64,000 bases of DNA from Xestospongia muta (taxonomy: Eukaryota; Porifera; Demospongiae; Haplosclerida; Petrosiidae), in NCBI GenBank assembly GCA_963693285.1, contig OY848917.1, forward strand, positions 25,788,745 through 25,852,744, read 5' to 3'. Below, one piece after another: positions 1-28,600 of this stretch. The position numbers and the translations under genes were made by a program. The notes under the pieces are model-generated. The model ran no database searches and was not told where the DNA came from. It saw only the letters and a program-made list of their open reading frames with translations. Numbering within the stretch: the stretch's first letter is position 1; every line of letters begins with the position of its first letter.

Positions 1-805
<805 letters not shown>

Positions 806-875
806 GTTTAGTTTCGCGATAAACTGTGTTGTACGCCACTTTTATATATATATATATAAAACTTAGCCACGCCTC
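806..875 (-). promoter_or_regulatory. Promoter module of subtilase A
   Basis: Upstream of the ATG lie a 5' UTR containing TATCGCGA, a TATATATATAAAAG TATA-like run and a CCACGCC box at 865-874 (AGGCGTGGCT on the gene strand). The same order occurs before subtilases B, C and D. The box resembles an Sp1/KLF-type GC/CACC element; the factor is an inference. Confidence 0.45.
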
Positions 876-2435
876 TCTTTTAATACCGTGTTAAGCATTA
901 TTACATTATTAAGCATTGAGGTACGTCTTTCTTTACTCTACTATGTTTTAACTTGCAACATTTTTATGTGTAACAATAATCCAGACGAACGAATTACTTT
1001 AGAAATAACAATATAATTAAGTGAAAATATAACAGCCATTAAAATGAATATATGTATGAATATACCTATCTATATACCTATCTATATACATTTCATGAAA
1101 TCTTACAAAAAGTATTTAGTCAATTGTTTGTAGTCTTTTTAAAATATTTATATATGTTAGTGATATAAATGACTTTGTTTGTGTGAAGGTTTATGTATTG
1201 TATGTATTTAAAAGTAACCAGTAAAAGTTTATTTGTGATGTAATCATTTCCTTAAATAGATGTGTATGTTATAAATCTCCCAAAACATTCTTTACATACT
1301 TAACAGTTAAAATAGATTGTGTGATATAATCATTTCCTTACATAGATGTGCATGATATAAATCTCCCAAAACATTCTTTACATACTTAACATGCAGTTAA
1401 AATAGATTCCTTATATTGTATGCATTCAGTTTCTTAATATAATTATATACCTTAGATGTTTATAGTCATACGACATGAACTATTTGTTAATGAAATAGGT
1501 AACAATAAATATAATTATTCTCTCATACTTCTACATTTATATGTCAATGTTTCTAAGATATAGACATAACTTGTATATCACATAAACCTACTGCATACAA
1601 TATATGTTGTCTCTTGCATCATTCTTTGAAATATAAAAGCATGTGTTATTCTAAAGTTAGAGATCATGCAACCATACCAGACAGGCTGTTTTTAAGGAAA
1701 TTAATGGCCATTTTATATCAATTCAAACTATAAACCAATTCACTTTTGTAATATGCTTTTATTGCTATAATAAATATTTTTTCCATATAAAGGTGTTAGT
1801 ATTGTTATGATCAAAAATTTATGACTTCATGTGGTTTCCTGTATCATTGGTTACACCTCTTCATGCTGTGTCAGCTGTATGTCACTTGATCTCTTAATTA
1901 TATTTACATATATACCTCCCAGGTCACCTTTGAGTTTCTCATTTCTTTTGAATTTGCTATCTAACTTCTATCATCTACATAGTAACTATTATGTCATGTC
2001 TTATAATATCTTTGGTTTTGTGTATGGAAGTCCTTGTTTTTTCTAATAAGTATAGTATTTTTTGATAATCTCTATTGTTCAAAAGTTTGAGTCAACAATT
2101 AAATTGCCGACTGCTAAGTTATATTTGGAGGTTCAATTATGACAGGAAGCAACAACCAGATAATTAATAGAGAGTTTGATTTCTACTGAAATTATGGAAT
2201 TTTGTTTAGTACAGAACATTCTGTATAATTAAATTAATGCTCTATTCAAAGATCACAAGGTAAATTATTTATCTATCTAAAATTATCCTATAACATTCAC
2301 AGTTGTATTCTGTTTTTCAACTTATTATAAGAGATTATTATTATATACTGAATTTTGATTTTTAGTATTTGATATTAGTTTGGTACCAAAGTATTTAAAA
2401 ATATTGTAAATTGTTGATTAGAATGAATATTAATC

Positions 2436-2473
<38 letters not shown>

Positions 2474-2711
2474 TGTATTTTGTAATTTTTTGTCTTAAGA
2501 ACTGAAATTGGTCTAGAATTTGATTAAAGTTATATTATTAAAATACATGGAGAGTATATTGAAGTAACTTCCATTATAACATTTTCATCTAAAACTATTA
2601 CTACTATTAGTACAATGTAATTGAAATTAATGTGATACTACTAAGGACTTATTATTTAGTTAAGTTCACTGTGTATTTTTACAAAACCTGTCATCGTAAA
2701 CAGGTGTATTG
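876..2711. other. Intergenic AT-rich stretch between subtilase A and the MUC4-like gene
   Basis: No coding exon or RNA gene is recognised. It holds an 85-bp tandem duplication (1235-1408) and an AAT microsatellite (about 2437-2471). It must contain the 3' UTR of the MUC4-like gene, whose stop codon is at 2714-2712. Confidence 0.6.
1235..1408. repeat. Direct tandem duplication, two copies of about 85 bp
   Basis: Copies at 1235-1318 and 1321-1408 share ATAAATCTCCCAAAACATTC and flanking bases with few differences. One copy has a 4-nt insertion near its end. No coding content is seen. Confidence 0.8.
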
Positions 2712-16778
<14,067 letters not shown>

Positions 16779-19700
16779 CTAAATTTTATATTTTCAAATA
16801 TTTAATATTTTGCCATCATTTGGAAGGTTCTCCAATATTTTAAAGTCATGTAAAGTTACTTAATGTAACAAAATAAAATATTGAAAAGTGAGAAAGGAAG
16901 TTGTTACGTTATAATTTATTACTTAAAAGGTATACAATGCACTGTAATGTATAGTATTGCTTAAAATTTCATAATCATTTCAGAATGGAATGCATGATTG
17001 TGTATTAGCAATTGAAGTCAATATCATGTCGGGAAAAATAGTAACAACATTAACACTAAAATGCAGCTGACAATGGCTATGTTACTCAACAGTTACTCTA
17101 GAAAGAAAACATGCCAAGACCATAACTCTTACTTCTAGCAAGTCTATCTTTGCAATTTTACTTTAGATCAATTAGAAAGGACAAAATCCAGAAAATATAA
17201 ATTGTAGATGTTATAAGTCTACCTCACATGTATGACCACGTGGAAGGAATAACTGGGTTTACAAATTTACCTACTTGGGGTTTCCCTTGTGCTCAACTAC
17301 GCAAGAATGCTATTAATTCAATTGATTATAATTCTTCATGCTGTGAGTCTAATAGTTGTTATGTTTATTTATATTAAATTGTTGATCTGAAAGAGCGTTG
17401 CACAGTCGACAACCTACCACTACATGAAGATTGGTAAGAATAATCTAAAAATACATATAAGTGTGCCAGGCAGTGTTATAATCAGTTTGGACTATGTTTT
17501 ATGTATATATGTAACAGGTTATGTTTGTTTTCATCGCTTTAATATAATAATTATTGTTCTGTGTGACTTTCAAGAGCGATGAATGAAATTATACCTTATT
17601 CTCTTAACTGTTGATGAACATAGCAACCTATAGATTTTATTAACCATACATTTAAATTGACAATAGGTGTAACTGACAATGCTCCAAGCTTCTCACTAGC
17701 TAGCTCTTCCATATTTTAACATTCTATAGCTAATAGTCTTTCACTTATATTACTACTAATTATTTAATCTTTGTAGCTCAAGTCAGTGTTTCACTTTGAA
17801 ATCAGTATCTTTTGAAACAATTGATAGGATAATATTTTCATTTATAGTCTTGTTAAAGCATTTGAATGACAATTTAAAATGACAAGTGAATGTCCTGAAT
17901 TTAAGACTTTGTTGGCTACTTTGACGTGATCATGTGATAAAATGCCTACTAATCGCAATAGCGATTACAATTATTTGTGGGAGGGATAGTCTATGTGAGA
18001 CTACAAAGATTCTTATCTGGCCACTATATAGAAACCCAGAATTTAGTAACATTCGGAGCAGAAGTACACATCTCATTCTCACTAGTTAAACAACATTGCT
18101 AGATTCCATTATGCTTCTGACATTTCACTTCTATAGTGCACAGTAAAAGGCAAGAGAGAGGTTTATCACATGATGAGTTTTGACTTATAATGACTCAGCA
18201 TGAGTCATTAATGCAATTAAGTCACTGCATTTGTTGGCTTCATTAGCAAAGAGTGTTAGTGATTATTCCTAGACAGTACATTTCTATATAACTAAGGTTA
18301 ATTGAGCAAATTTAAAAAAGGATATACTTCTCATAACAGATACCATATAAAATATAACCATTCCTTACAAAAGACATGACATGGTTTCACTTTGTTTGGT
18401 TTCATCATAGATACATGGTTTCATCAATACACAGCCAACATGAAAATTGAAACAACTATGTATGGTCAGCACATTATTAAATCTAAATATTGGTATAATA
18501 TTAGGGAGTGAATATTATAGAGTTGTTTGTAAGACATGCAATTAGTCAGAATAATGAAGTGAAAATAAAATCAACTTTTACATAAAAGGTAAGGGTGCAT
18601 ATGCATTAGTTAAAGCATAGTTTTGAGTACATTTTCAGACTTATCTATATAGACGTTTTGGTCAAGACATTTCTGAGACTCAGAATTGAGTTGTCAATTT
18701 GCAGTTCCTTGACTAGAAAACATCAAAACATGGCTGCCTTTTTCCTTAGAATTTTATGTTGAATACTCAAATGTTATAAATGCTATAGAGTACTGCATTA
18801 CCAATGTCCATCTCTAATGCACCTATAATTATATAAAGTTTAGGGGTTCTTTGATCTAGACCACAAGCAACATTGTTGATAGAGATTAAGTATATGGATT
18901 GACTAACTGTCTGACTTATAATAGAATGGCCACTATATTGTCCTGCGAAGCAACTGAAAAGGCCTATATATAACTGATCAATGATTTGAGACCAAATTAG
19001 TGTTTCAGGTCAGGTAATTATTGTAATACATGTAATACATGTAATTACACAAGGAGTATGAACCCTAAAATTACATCACACATTTTTGTCATTTCAAGCA
19101 ATAACTTAAAATACAATATATAAACAATATATATATATTTTAATAGTAACTGGTACTACTTAAACGTAAGTGATAAATCAACCTTTTATGACTGAGATAG
19201 ATATTCTTCAAAAAGTAAAAACTATTAACAAGGAAGGCAGACTGCATGACACCTTAAAATGTACTAAGTAGGCTTAATGTAATTGTGATTCTGTTTAACT
19301 GTTATGCTTGTAAAGAGCCATTTGGGAAAGATCTATGAGTAGTGATATCATTATAGATTAAACTTGTATGATATCTGTCATGTATACAGTGTATACCACA
19401 AGTTTATTATAATTCAATAATCAATAATTGATAATAATTTAGTAATTTTAACAATTGGTATATCAATTATTAAATGGTATGTTATTTACAAAATATAAGT
19501 CAGGTAAGTCGCAATTTTATATTGCCTATTCTTATTACAGCTGGAAATTGGAGAAAAAATCTCTGTTTAAGAGTGTTTCTGTTGTTTTAGGAAGAGGATA
19601 CTATATAATTAAGAGTTAATGAAACTCTGTTCAGCAATTTAGGGTTATATAAGTAGCAGTATTTTATTCGTTGGTTCACATGATAAACATATACTGACCA

Positions 19701-20270
19701 CAACCAAATCATATTTATACCTCCTCCTTTATATATAAAAATTAAGTGATTAAATAATTTCTATATAAAATCAATAAATGTACATTAATAGCACCAACAT
19801 ATTATAAATAATTACATGTCAAGATAAACATTCACACAAAATAGCTACACTCTAAAAACTAATATGTCACTTTAACAACTAATTTGTACATAACATGGAT
19901 GGATTAGTATGGAATATAGAATTCTAGATCTTGTGAATTACTCACTTTATAATTAATTGGTATGTTGTACACACAACAACAAACTATATGGTGAGTAATT
20001 CATATAAATCCACCAACATGATGTATAAATTAAAGTAACATATAAGGTTTTACACTGTACATAGAATATAGAATTATTTACCAATCTTCATGTTTGGTAT
20101 AATTACTGCATTGCCGTTCATACTATGGTCTTATTTCAGAGGCTATATATCACACCTATCATTAATTACATTAAGCAATGTGTGCACGACAGTCAATAAT
20201 CAATAACAATGACATATATAATTGTAACATTTTCATGCATTGTAATTTTACAATAGTTAGTGGAACTTAC
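16779..20270. other. Noncoding stretch between subtilase B and the SMB array: intron or intergenic
   Basis: I see no coding exon, RNA gene, signal-peptide exon or copy of the subtilase promoter module in these 3.5 kb. Minus-strand splicing from the subtilase donor at 20271 to the acceptor before 16778 would make it an intron. If it is not an intron, it must hold the end of subtilase B and the start of the MUC4-like gene. Confidence 0.5.
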
Positions 20271-21733
20271 TGTTAATGTGTAAAAGACAATTAGGTGTTG
20301 TGGCTTTTAAACTAAAGGGCAAATAACTATAGTCCAGTGTATATTTTAAACTATTTTCTGTTAGTTTTTGCTTAATCTGAGATGGAGTCAGTAGTGGTTG
20401 TTCCTGTAAGTATAGTGCTATTGCACCACTAACTAAAGGAGTAGCCATTGATGTTCCTGATAAAGTTAATGTGCAGGTACATTTATTACAGCTGTAATCA
20501 GCTCCTACCACATTAGAGCCAGGAGCGAAAATATTGACACAAGAACCACCATTTGTGTAGTAGTAAACATCATCTCCTTGAGCAGAGCCTGCAACAGTAA
20601 TAACTTCTGGTGCACTTGCAGGACTACGATTACAGGCGTTTCCCCTATCATTGCCAGCAGCTGCAACAATTGGTATTCCCATATTAACAATATTGCTCGA
20701 CACAACATTAACTGAACTAGTATATGAGCCACTCAATGACATTGAGATAATTGCTGGACGACGTGGGTTCTTGCTGGTGATATTTGTAGCAGCAGAATTT
20801 AATCCATCTATAACAATACTCCAAGGTGCTGAACCACTACATCCTAATACACGAACACTGTAACAGTTAGCTTTTTTGGCTACACCATAATGTTTTCCAC
20901 AAGCAAGACTTGCTACATGAGTTCCATGTCTATTGCAATCTCTACCTCTTAGATTTGTTCCATAGTAGTTGTCAATTGGGTCATATCCAGTATATATGGC
21001 TCTATGACTGTCAAATTCACAGTGATCATAATTAATACCTATATAATTTTAGACACCAACATTCAACAACAAAGTAATATGATACTACAACAACACCTGT
21101 GTCAAGAATGTAGATGTCAACACCTTCTCCATCTCCTCCAGGTTCAAATTTACCATCTAATACTGGACTGACTTGGTCAATACGATCCAGTGCCCACGAA
21201 AGTGAAGCTTCAGCGAATGTCTCTTCTTCAACAAACTCAACATTGTCAAGATCTTTTATCTGCAAAACATGATACACATGCACTGTAAAAATTGGGTTGT
21301 TACCACAACAACCTTAACAACCATAAGGAGATAGTGGGTTGTTCCCAGAACATCAGTGAGATGTTGTGGTTTGTTAAAGGTTGTTATACATGCAAACTAC
21401 TTGTTGTGTTAATATATGATCTTAAGGCAAGTTAATGAACAGGAAGTTAAGATGTACACATATATTTCCTTTGAAAGAGTTCAAGACAAATTATGGCTGC
21501 ATATAGTCTAGCTAGCTAGACTAGGCTGCATAGTATTCACTAAATGTCTTTTAATAATAATTTTCGAAACCCTTATATTACTACAGTGAACAACAGTGGT
21601 ACAATCCAGTTCTTTTTAGTTGTTGAAGCTTTGCATATACAGATTATGTATATATGATATATATCTATATCTATCTATCTATCTATCTATCTATATATGT
21701 ATATATATAGATTATATATATATATATATCTAC

Positions 21734-21769
<36 letters not shown>

Positions 21770-22060
21770 TATCTTTTATATAAAGCTAACCTTATGTGCT
21801 TCATCCACTGATAGCTTTGCAACAATCATTTTTGCAAATGGCCCCTCCGTTTTATGAATTTCCGAGCTCAATAACTCATTTTGAATTTTTTCAGCTATCA
21901 CTTCAAATCTCTCATGACTAGTATCAGGCGTCAGTACAACCATATACTGACCTGTTGTCTCTATTCCAGGAGCAGCACGAATAACTCGACGAGTCTGCAC
22001 TGCAGCTGAAAAGAGAAGAACCAATATCAGAACTTGATTACGTCTTGTGTGAAATTGCAT
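20271..22060 (-). CDS. Subtilase B (S8, proteinase K-like) catalytic part; likely N-terminus of a longer protein
   Basis: Exons 21791-22060, 21097-21259 and 20271-21038, in phases 0 and 1. Residues 1 to about 20 form a signal peptide (start MQFHTRRNQVLILVLLFSAA; an in-frame Met four codons upstream is possible). An I9 propeptide follows (QYMVVLTPDTSHERFE). The S8 domain has all catalytic elements: Asp in YILDTG, His in HGTHVAS, the oxyanion Asn in AAAGND and Ser in GTSMATP. This is about 400 residues, the usual size of a proteinase-K-type zymogen. The last exon does not end in a conserved stop. After CLLHIN it has a GTAAGT donor in phase 1, also present in C and D, so the protein continues. 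The next in-frame exons on this strand are the SMB array at 16.8 kb. Confidence 0.9.
21287..21633. mobile_element. MITE-like insertion in intron 1 of subtilase B
   Basis: The otherwise alignable intron of subtilase A lacks about 345 bp found here. The ends are imperfect inverted repeats (TAAAAATTGGGTTGTTACCAC on the left; on the right, in reverse complement, TAAAAAGAACTGGATTGTAC). No coding capacity. The exact borders and target duplication are uncertain. Confidence 0.5.
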
Positions 22061-22558
22061 ATTTAGTATCACGATAAAGAACTGTTTTGGACGATTTTTT
22101 ATACTAACGGTGAGCCACGCCTATAAATTCTAAACGACGGTTGCAGTTCCTTTGCTTACTGAATACTACAGAACAAACAGGACTTAGTAACGGCTATGCA
22201 TCAGATTTTACATTGAGACACGTCATTCTGTTGAACTAAATTATAGGCACTGCTATTTTTCTACAGCCTTACAATTTTTTAACGTAAATGTTTATCCACA
22301 GAACCAGGATTAATCTGCAATATAAATCATGTTGTTCATAATAATTAATTTTTTACAGAAATAATATTAATATCTCAAAAAAAGGCATAAAAAATTTAAC
22401 AAGTAAGTAATTATAAGTACAATGTAGTATGACTACTGCCTACGTATCTCGTGGTGGGAGGACATTCATAACACACTTTAAGTCACGTTAACTCACGTGA
22501 TCTAAATCCTGACACGTTTTTCCAACGTTTCTTTATAGCTCAGAGTAATCAGTGTAGC
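22061..22558. promoter_or_regulatory. Divergent promoter region between subtilase B and SF3A2
   Basis: The two ATGs face away from each other 498 bp apart. On the subtilase side are the shared module elements: TATCGTGA in the 5' UTR, TATAAAA near 22100 and the CCACGCC box at 22113-22122. No TATA is seen on the SF3A2 side, which fits a housekeeping gene. Confidence 0.5.
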
Positions 22559-25500
22559 ATGGATTATCAGCATCGTGTTGGGTCAAAGACGGGTGGTGGT
22601 GGAGTGGCAGGATGGTCAGAAACAAGCAGAGACAGAAAAGAGAGGCTTAAAAAGTTAGCCATGGAAACCATTGATATCACTAAAGTAAGTCTTTGTAGCC
22701 GCCATTTTGTCTTATATTGTAATTTGTGAAAGGGCAAATTGTTTGATGACTTAGCTTTTAATTTTTATAGAATGTCCCATTTTGAATTAAATGGTTCTAA
22801 TAGCAAGTTATATTGATTTAGAATGAAACATTATCTCTGGTATGCTAGCTTTGTTCACTTTTAGCAGGCCACTCCTACTGTCCATTGACATTGTTATATA
22901 TAGACACCTTGCATGTGACATGATTACTGTTTTCTTGATTTTTGTAATCATCATAGTTTCATTGAAGCTGACTTCTATATATACTAACAGTGCTTGGAGG
23001 TATTTAACATGCTGCAACTTAAAAGTACATAATACTAGCCGCTTTCCAGAACCTGCAAAACATAATATCTTAACCTTTATATGTGAATTTAATTATAATG
23101 GGTGTGCCTGTGAATACTAATATAATTAATACCTGGAGTTAATTCTAAAGGAGCTTGGTTCTATGTCGTTTTAGAGTGTCTTTATTACTATGCTAAGCTT
23201 TATACTTACCTGTGACACCATCCTGACTTCACACAGAGTGGAGGGTCAGAGTACATTCTTTACTTGTGTTTGTTTACAAGCTCTTGAAGTACATTTGTCA
23301 GAGTGTTGTCTTGTACACTTATTATCTTCTTGTCTAAAACTTCTAGTCATTATAACAGATACAATATACTCTATAGAAATTTAAAAATATATATTTTCAA
23401 TTTGTTGACTGTACTGTGATGACAAAAACAAATGTTTGTCCTAAGGATTTGTAGAAATGATTCCATCGTCATTTATAAGGGAGTTTTGGTTCTTTACTAG
23501 CAAGAAATAACTGTATCCCTTACATTTACTCAAATATAAAATTTGAGTGTACTGCCTAAAAGACTTCTATGAAAAGACAAGACGAACTTGTTGGATTAAT
23601 AAAAATATTTACTGTATTAATGTGTACTGAATTTAATGTTTCTTGTATATAAAGTTAAGTTGGCTTCAATAAAATTAATGTGGGCGTGCATCAATAAAAT
23701 AATTGATACTTCCTGTTTGGTCCAAGGTTCTATAAAACTAGAGCACATACTTTAACATGCCCAATAATAGAAGCGTGATTTCATTATTTTTGTATTAATA
23801 TGTCTTCTGTGGTTGTAAGTGGTTATATTCCCACTGATTTCTAAAATCTTGGTATATCCTGTTTGGGATAACTTCACTATCAACATTTAGCCAATTATGA
23901 CTGATATTTTGATCTTATAGTACATATAATGTGTATAATTCACTAATAATAGACTTTGTAAGTGTATTAATTGAGTTTGTGATATTAATACTGTTTTTTC
24001 CCTCTTCATAGGATCCCTATTTCATGAAGAATCATTTAGGACAATATGAGTGTAAACTATGTTTAACAATACATAACACTGAGGTATGACCAGTTACCTA
24101 CATCATGTTATTCACTATTGTTGACACCTATAGCAATACATATACATATACTTATATGTAACAAGTTCCTATTGTCTCTATAGGGCAGTTACCTAGCACA
24201 TACTCAAGGGAAGAAACATCAGTCAAATTTGTGAGTTGTTTTTATATCAATACATGAGAATAATTAACTAAATATAGACTTAGTTATAGAGAAATTGATT
24301 GTTTTGTGTATGTATATATGACACATCTTTGACTTTTATTACATTATGTTATTAATAGATTATTACCATTACTTTATCTAGAGCTAAGAGAGCTGCTAAA
24401 GAGGCTTCTGAAACCCAAAGTATTCTTCCTGCATTGGTATGTACACATGCAAGTGTGTTGTTTATTGTTCGTTTCTAATATGCTGTGTTAACCCCTTTTC
24501 ATTCCATGCAATTTTCTGTGAAATATGTAGTAGTAGTAGCTGTTGATCATTTAATTTCATTCCATTTCACATGTTGTTGGACAAATTGTTAATTTAAGTG
24601 GAACGAGGAAGCTTTCTTGATGCCAAAATAGCTTGATAAGACACACCCACACTTTCTATTGTCAAACAATTATTTGAACTTGTATATTGTAACTTGAAAT
24701 TTGGTCCCTATCTGTCATTCCTGTTTTATTATTTGAGCTTTCTACTGTTAAAAATCTTTTAAATTTAATTAATTATAGTTATGAATGTAAATAATGTGTA
24801 TGGCACCATTGACACATGCAATTTGACATGCATAAGATTATATATATATTGAAAAGTGATACCTTTGATCTTATTTAAGCGTTGTTATAATTTTTATTTT
24901 CATTAGGAAAAACCAAGAGTTGATGTTAAGAAATTCATTAAAATTGGCAGACCAGGATACAAAGGTTTGATCTAATATAGTGTACATTATATTTGGAATG
25001 TACAGTGAATGTAACTAGATCATGATTTATTGTCAATATATACTTAATATCAATATGGGAATTGTTGCATTAGACGTGCTTACGGGAAACCCCAATCACC
25101 TTATGTCATAGCATTTTTTGGATTGTCAAAATCATTTTCTGAGTGGTAATCTTTATTTTAACTTGTTGAAGTCTATCTAGCAGATATGGAAGGGTTTTGG
25201 GTTTTAGAACAATGCCTCGCGTACACATCAAGTTTCTTCTGACTTCCACCTCTTTTCCCTTGTACCTGTAATCCCAAGGATGTTTTGCTGACAAGTGCTC
25301 CCGTAAATTAGTTGTTCCACCATGAAATGCCAAATCCTTTCCACAAAGGTTACATTTGGCTTTCTTTCTCCCATTGCACTTAACAAACCAGGTCCACGTG
25401 TCTGATCTACTGTCTTGTTGAGGCACCGGCATAGTTGCCATCAAGGATAGAGAGAGAAACACCAGCTACTTTGCAAAAAAAATAACCACGTGCTTATGAT

Positions 25501-25576
25501 GAGTGTGTTCAGGTTAGGTCAAAGGTTTTAAAACTTCGAATGTAATCGAAAGTTTGAACCTTTAGCACAAAAATTA

Positions 25577-25611
<35 letters not shown>

Positions 25612-28600
25612 CCACAAAAATATATAACATGCTTATTCCTACACTATACTACAGTTTCAAATAGAGTTATGGACGGATTACTTTCAATGTGATTAAAAAC
25701 GTCAGATAGCCACTTTATCTCAACCTCTTGAACTTTACCACCTACACCATAGACACGTAATAAAAGATATGCCTCTTTGACTTGCTGTGCTAACTTAAGT
25801 TCCCTCCATTAATACATTAATACTGATATAATTTAGCTTAAACCGGAGGACACTGCCCTTTCTGGCCTATGTAGATTTTTAAACTTATTTTGTAGCTTTC
25901 TTTTCCAGGTGGTCTAAAATTAAAACACAATTAGCAATTCATTAACCAACCACTTACATATGGTTTACCACCTGGAACTTGATCAGCAGCTGAAGGATAC
26001 ACCTCAATGAATTTTGTTGCTATCTTTTCGAGTTGTACAGATGATGGATGAGTTGTGTGCACCATAATTACACACACACAATTACAATTATAATTACAAG
26101 TGTGGAGGTAAAGTAGGCCTGGTTCCTTCCAATTATAGTGAGTAGACCAGCTATTGTATTGTAGTTATCTGTTGTTGTAGTTGAAAGTGGAGCTGAAACT
26201 ATAGATAATCCTTTACACACCTGTATTATTTTATTTTTATTTTTATTGTTGTTGTTGCTTGTCTTGTCTTGTCTTGTCTTGCTTGTCTTCCTTCAAAACT
26301 GTGAGTTACCTTGTCTATTTTTGTTTAGTAACTGTACGCTATGTGATAGTAACTGTACTACTACATTCTATAACATATTAATACATTATTAATTATATCA
26401 GTATTTAGTTATCCTACCCTGTACCATCCACTATTAACCATGGATAGATATTCAACCAGTGATGTAAAAACTTCGTTTCTGAGATATCTTATATCGGGAA
26501 ACTTTCACGTCGGGATATTTTTGCGAATTAGTAAAATTGTGCTTTTTCGTGAATATAAATCTTGCGAATTTACACCATATTTCCACCTGCAACTATTACC
26601 GTTTGACCACACCCTAAACACGTTTTCTCACAGAACTTTAGTTGATAGTGGTCCCAAAGGACCAGGTAGAGGAAAAGGTTCTTCCTTCTTTATATATTTA
26701 AAGAGAGTCATGTGGTTACTATTAGTTTTACTCTTTATTTGCTACACCCATAATTGAGTTATCTGCGCAACCATTTGCCACGCCCATAATTGTGAGAAAT
26801 TGACGAGGAATATTTTTCCGATGGAGTTAAATTCGCGAAATTCGCAAAAATTTAGCAATATGAATGTTTCCCGATATACGGTACGCGCGACTCAGCACGA
26901 GGTACTAGAACTGGATGATTGCTCTTCCATTGATGATTCTTCTGGTTCTCTTGAGACGTCTCCTGCATCACTAGCTTCTTCAGTTGTGTCCCCAATGGAA
27001 AAAGAAGTCAAAAGATGTTGCTTTTTTGGCCAGTTCACTTGACATACTTCACAAGGTGCTATATTTCACAACATGCTATAATAATTAAAGTTTGAAGTAA
27101 TGCACATGCAGAAATTGTGTTGCAATTAATTACTAGTCGTGTGACAAGAAGCTGCTATTAATGTGAATCATCTGAGCCAAAAGGAGAGTTTCTGCGGCAA
27201 CATCGAGACAATTTAGCTTATTGAAAACCTTGCTGTTTACATTGTTTAGGTCCCAAGTCAGTGCAATCCTACTATAGTTGAAACACATTTTCATTCTTTC
27301 CCTCTCGTTTTTGTTTAAAAGTAGTTCATTGATTACAATGTACACATGTAATATATTGTTATAATTAACAAAAAATTTAAATGAGGAGACATAGCTGATG
27401 ATGGTATAGTTGGTGATGTAATGGTGTACCTGCTAATGGTGATAATAATGGTGTAGTTGGTGATGTAATGGTTAGTTGGTGATGTAATGGTGTACCTGTT
27501 AATAGTGATGGACGATGGTGATGGTTATGTTTCAATGGGAATAGCAGATGACAATGGAGCCACCTTCCTGTGCAAAAGCTACAAGCATGGATAATCCTTA
27601 ACGGCAGAAATAGGAGATTCGTCATTTTAAAAGTAATTTTGCATGCGTGTGCTCAAATCTGATCGGCCAGAATGTTACTCCAAACGTGAAGAATTGAAAA
27701 AAGCTTTATATGAACGTTACGTTACTTTGCATGATTACGGTACATTAATTATAAGTGTAAATGTATTAACTATACATTACCAAAATGTTAGCTTGGTTAA
27801 CTATTGTAGTGTGAATTATACTGCGTTCACAAAATGAGGATGGTACAATTCTGTTGTAATATACCGAGTTGTGTCCCGGACTTTAGCACTGTTCACATGC
27901 GAACAGCAAATACTGCACTATTACTTCATCATACTTCGAACTCCACCCAGAAAATGTTAGTGTTTGTGTTATTTATTCAAGCAAACGAGTTCAGTAGAAA
28001 ACACAGAAGGATAGCCACTATTAAAAAAAAGGATTTTGCTTCTTAGGAAGAGGATATCAAGAAGGAAACTAGAACATGTGATGGTTGTTCTGACTCTACT
28101 GAACCAGCCTGTTGTGACATCTCCCAGAAATATGAAGTTGTGCATGAGACACGTACAGTTATTGTTGATTGCCTACTCGTACCCAGGCTAATCACCTGGT
28201 AACTACTGTTTATGCATGTGTTTAATTTCCACAGATTTTTTTGGAAAATAGTATACTCTAGGAATCCTCTGTCAACTATGATGTCAAAATTCCTTTTACC
28301 TTAATTTTAGATTAATTATGATGGCTACTTGTAGTACTGATAGAAACTTTTCTGCTGGTCTACTGTATGCTCTAAAGAAGTTAGGAACCAGCTGTTTGAA
28401 TGCCTCTAAGTCTGCAAGAGATTTCTCTAGAGACACAATTCGAAGTTTGCACTTAATACAAATATATAAAGAGACCATAATCTCTTGAAACGATAACATC
28501 AAACAAAAAAATTATTCGAGAAACCCAGTTATTTTGCATCCCAACAGCACTGAACAAGTTTGTTGCTCTTTTGGCTTCCACTGAATCACTGCATAACCGA

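Noticed and set aside
23190..23384. Small plus-strand frame in SF3A2 intron 1
   Set aside because: No family resemblance and no exon-like borders in phase with the neighbouring SF3A2 exons, which join perfectly without it.
27834..28046. Possible zinc-finger (THAP-like) frame starting with CCNIPSC
   Set aside because: Only the first Cys pair is visible. The remaining THAP residues are absent or unreadable, and it lies in transposon-rich intron DNA.
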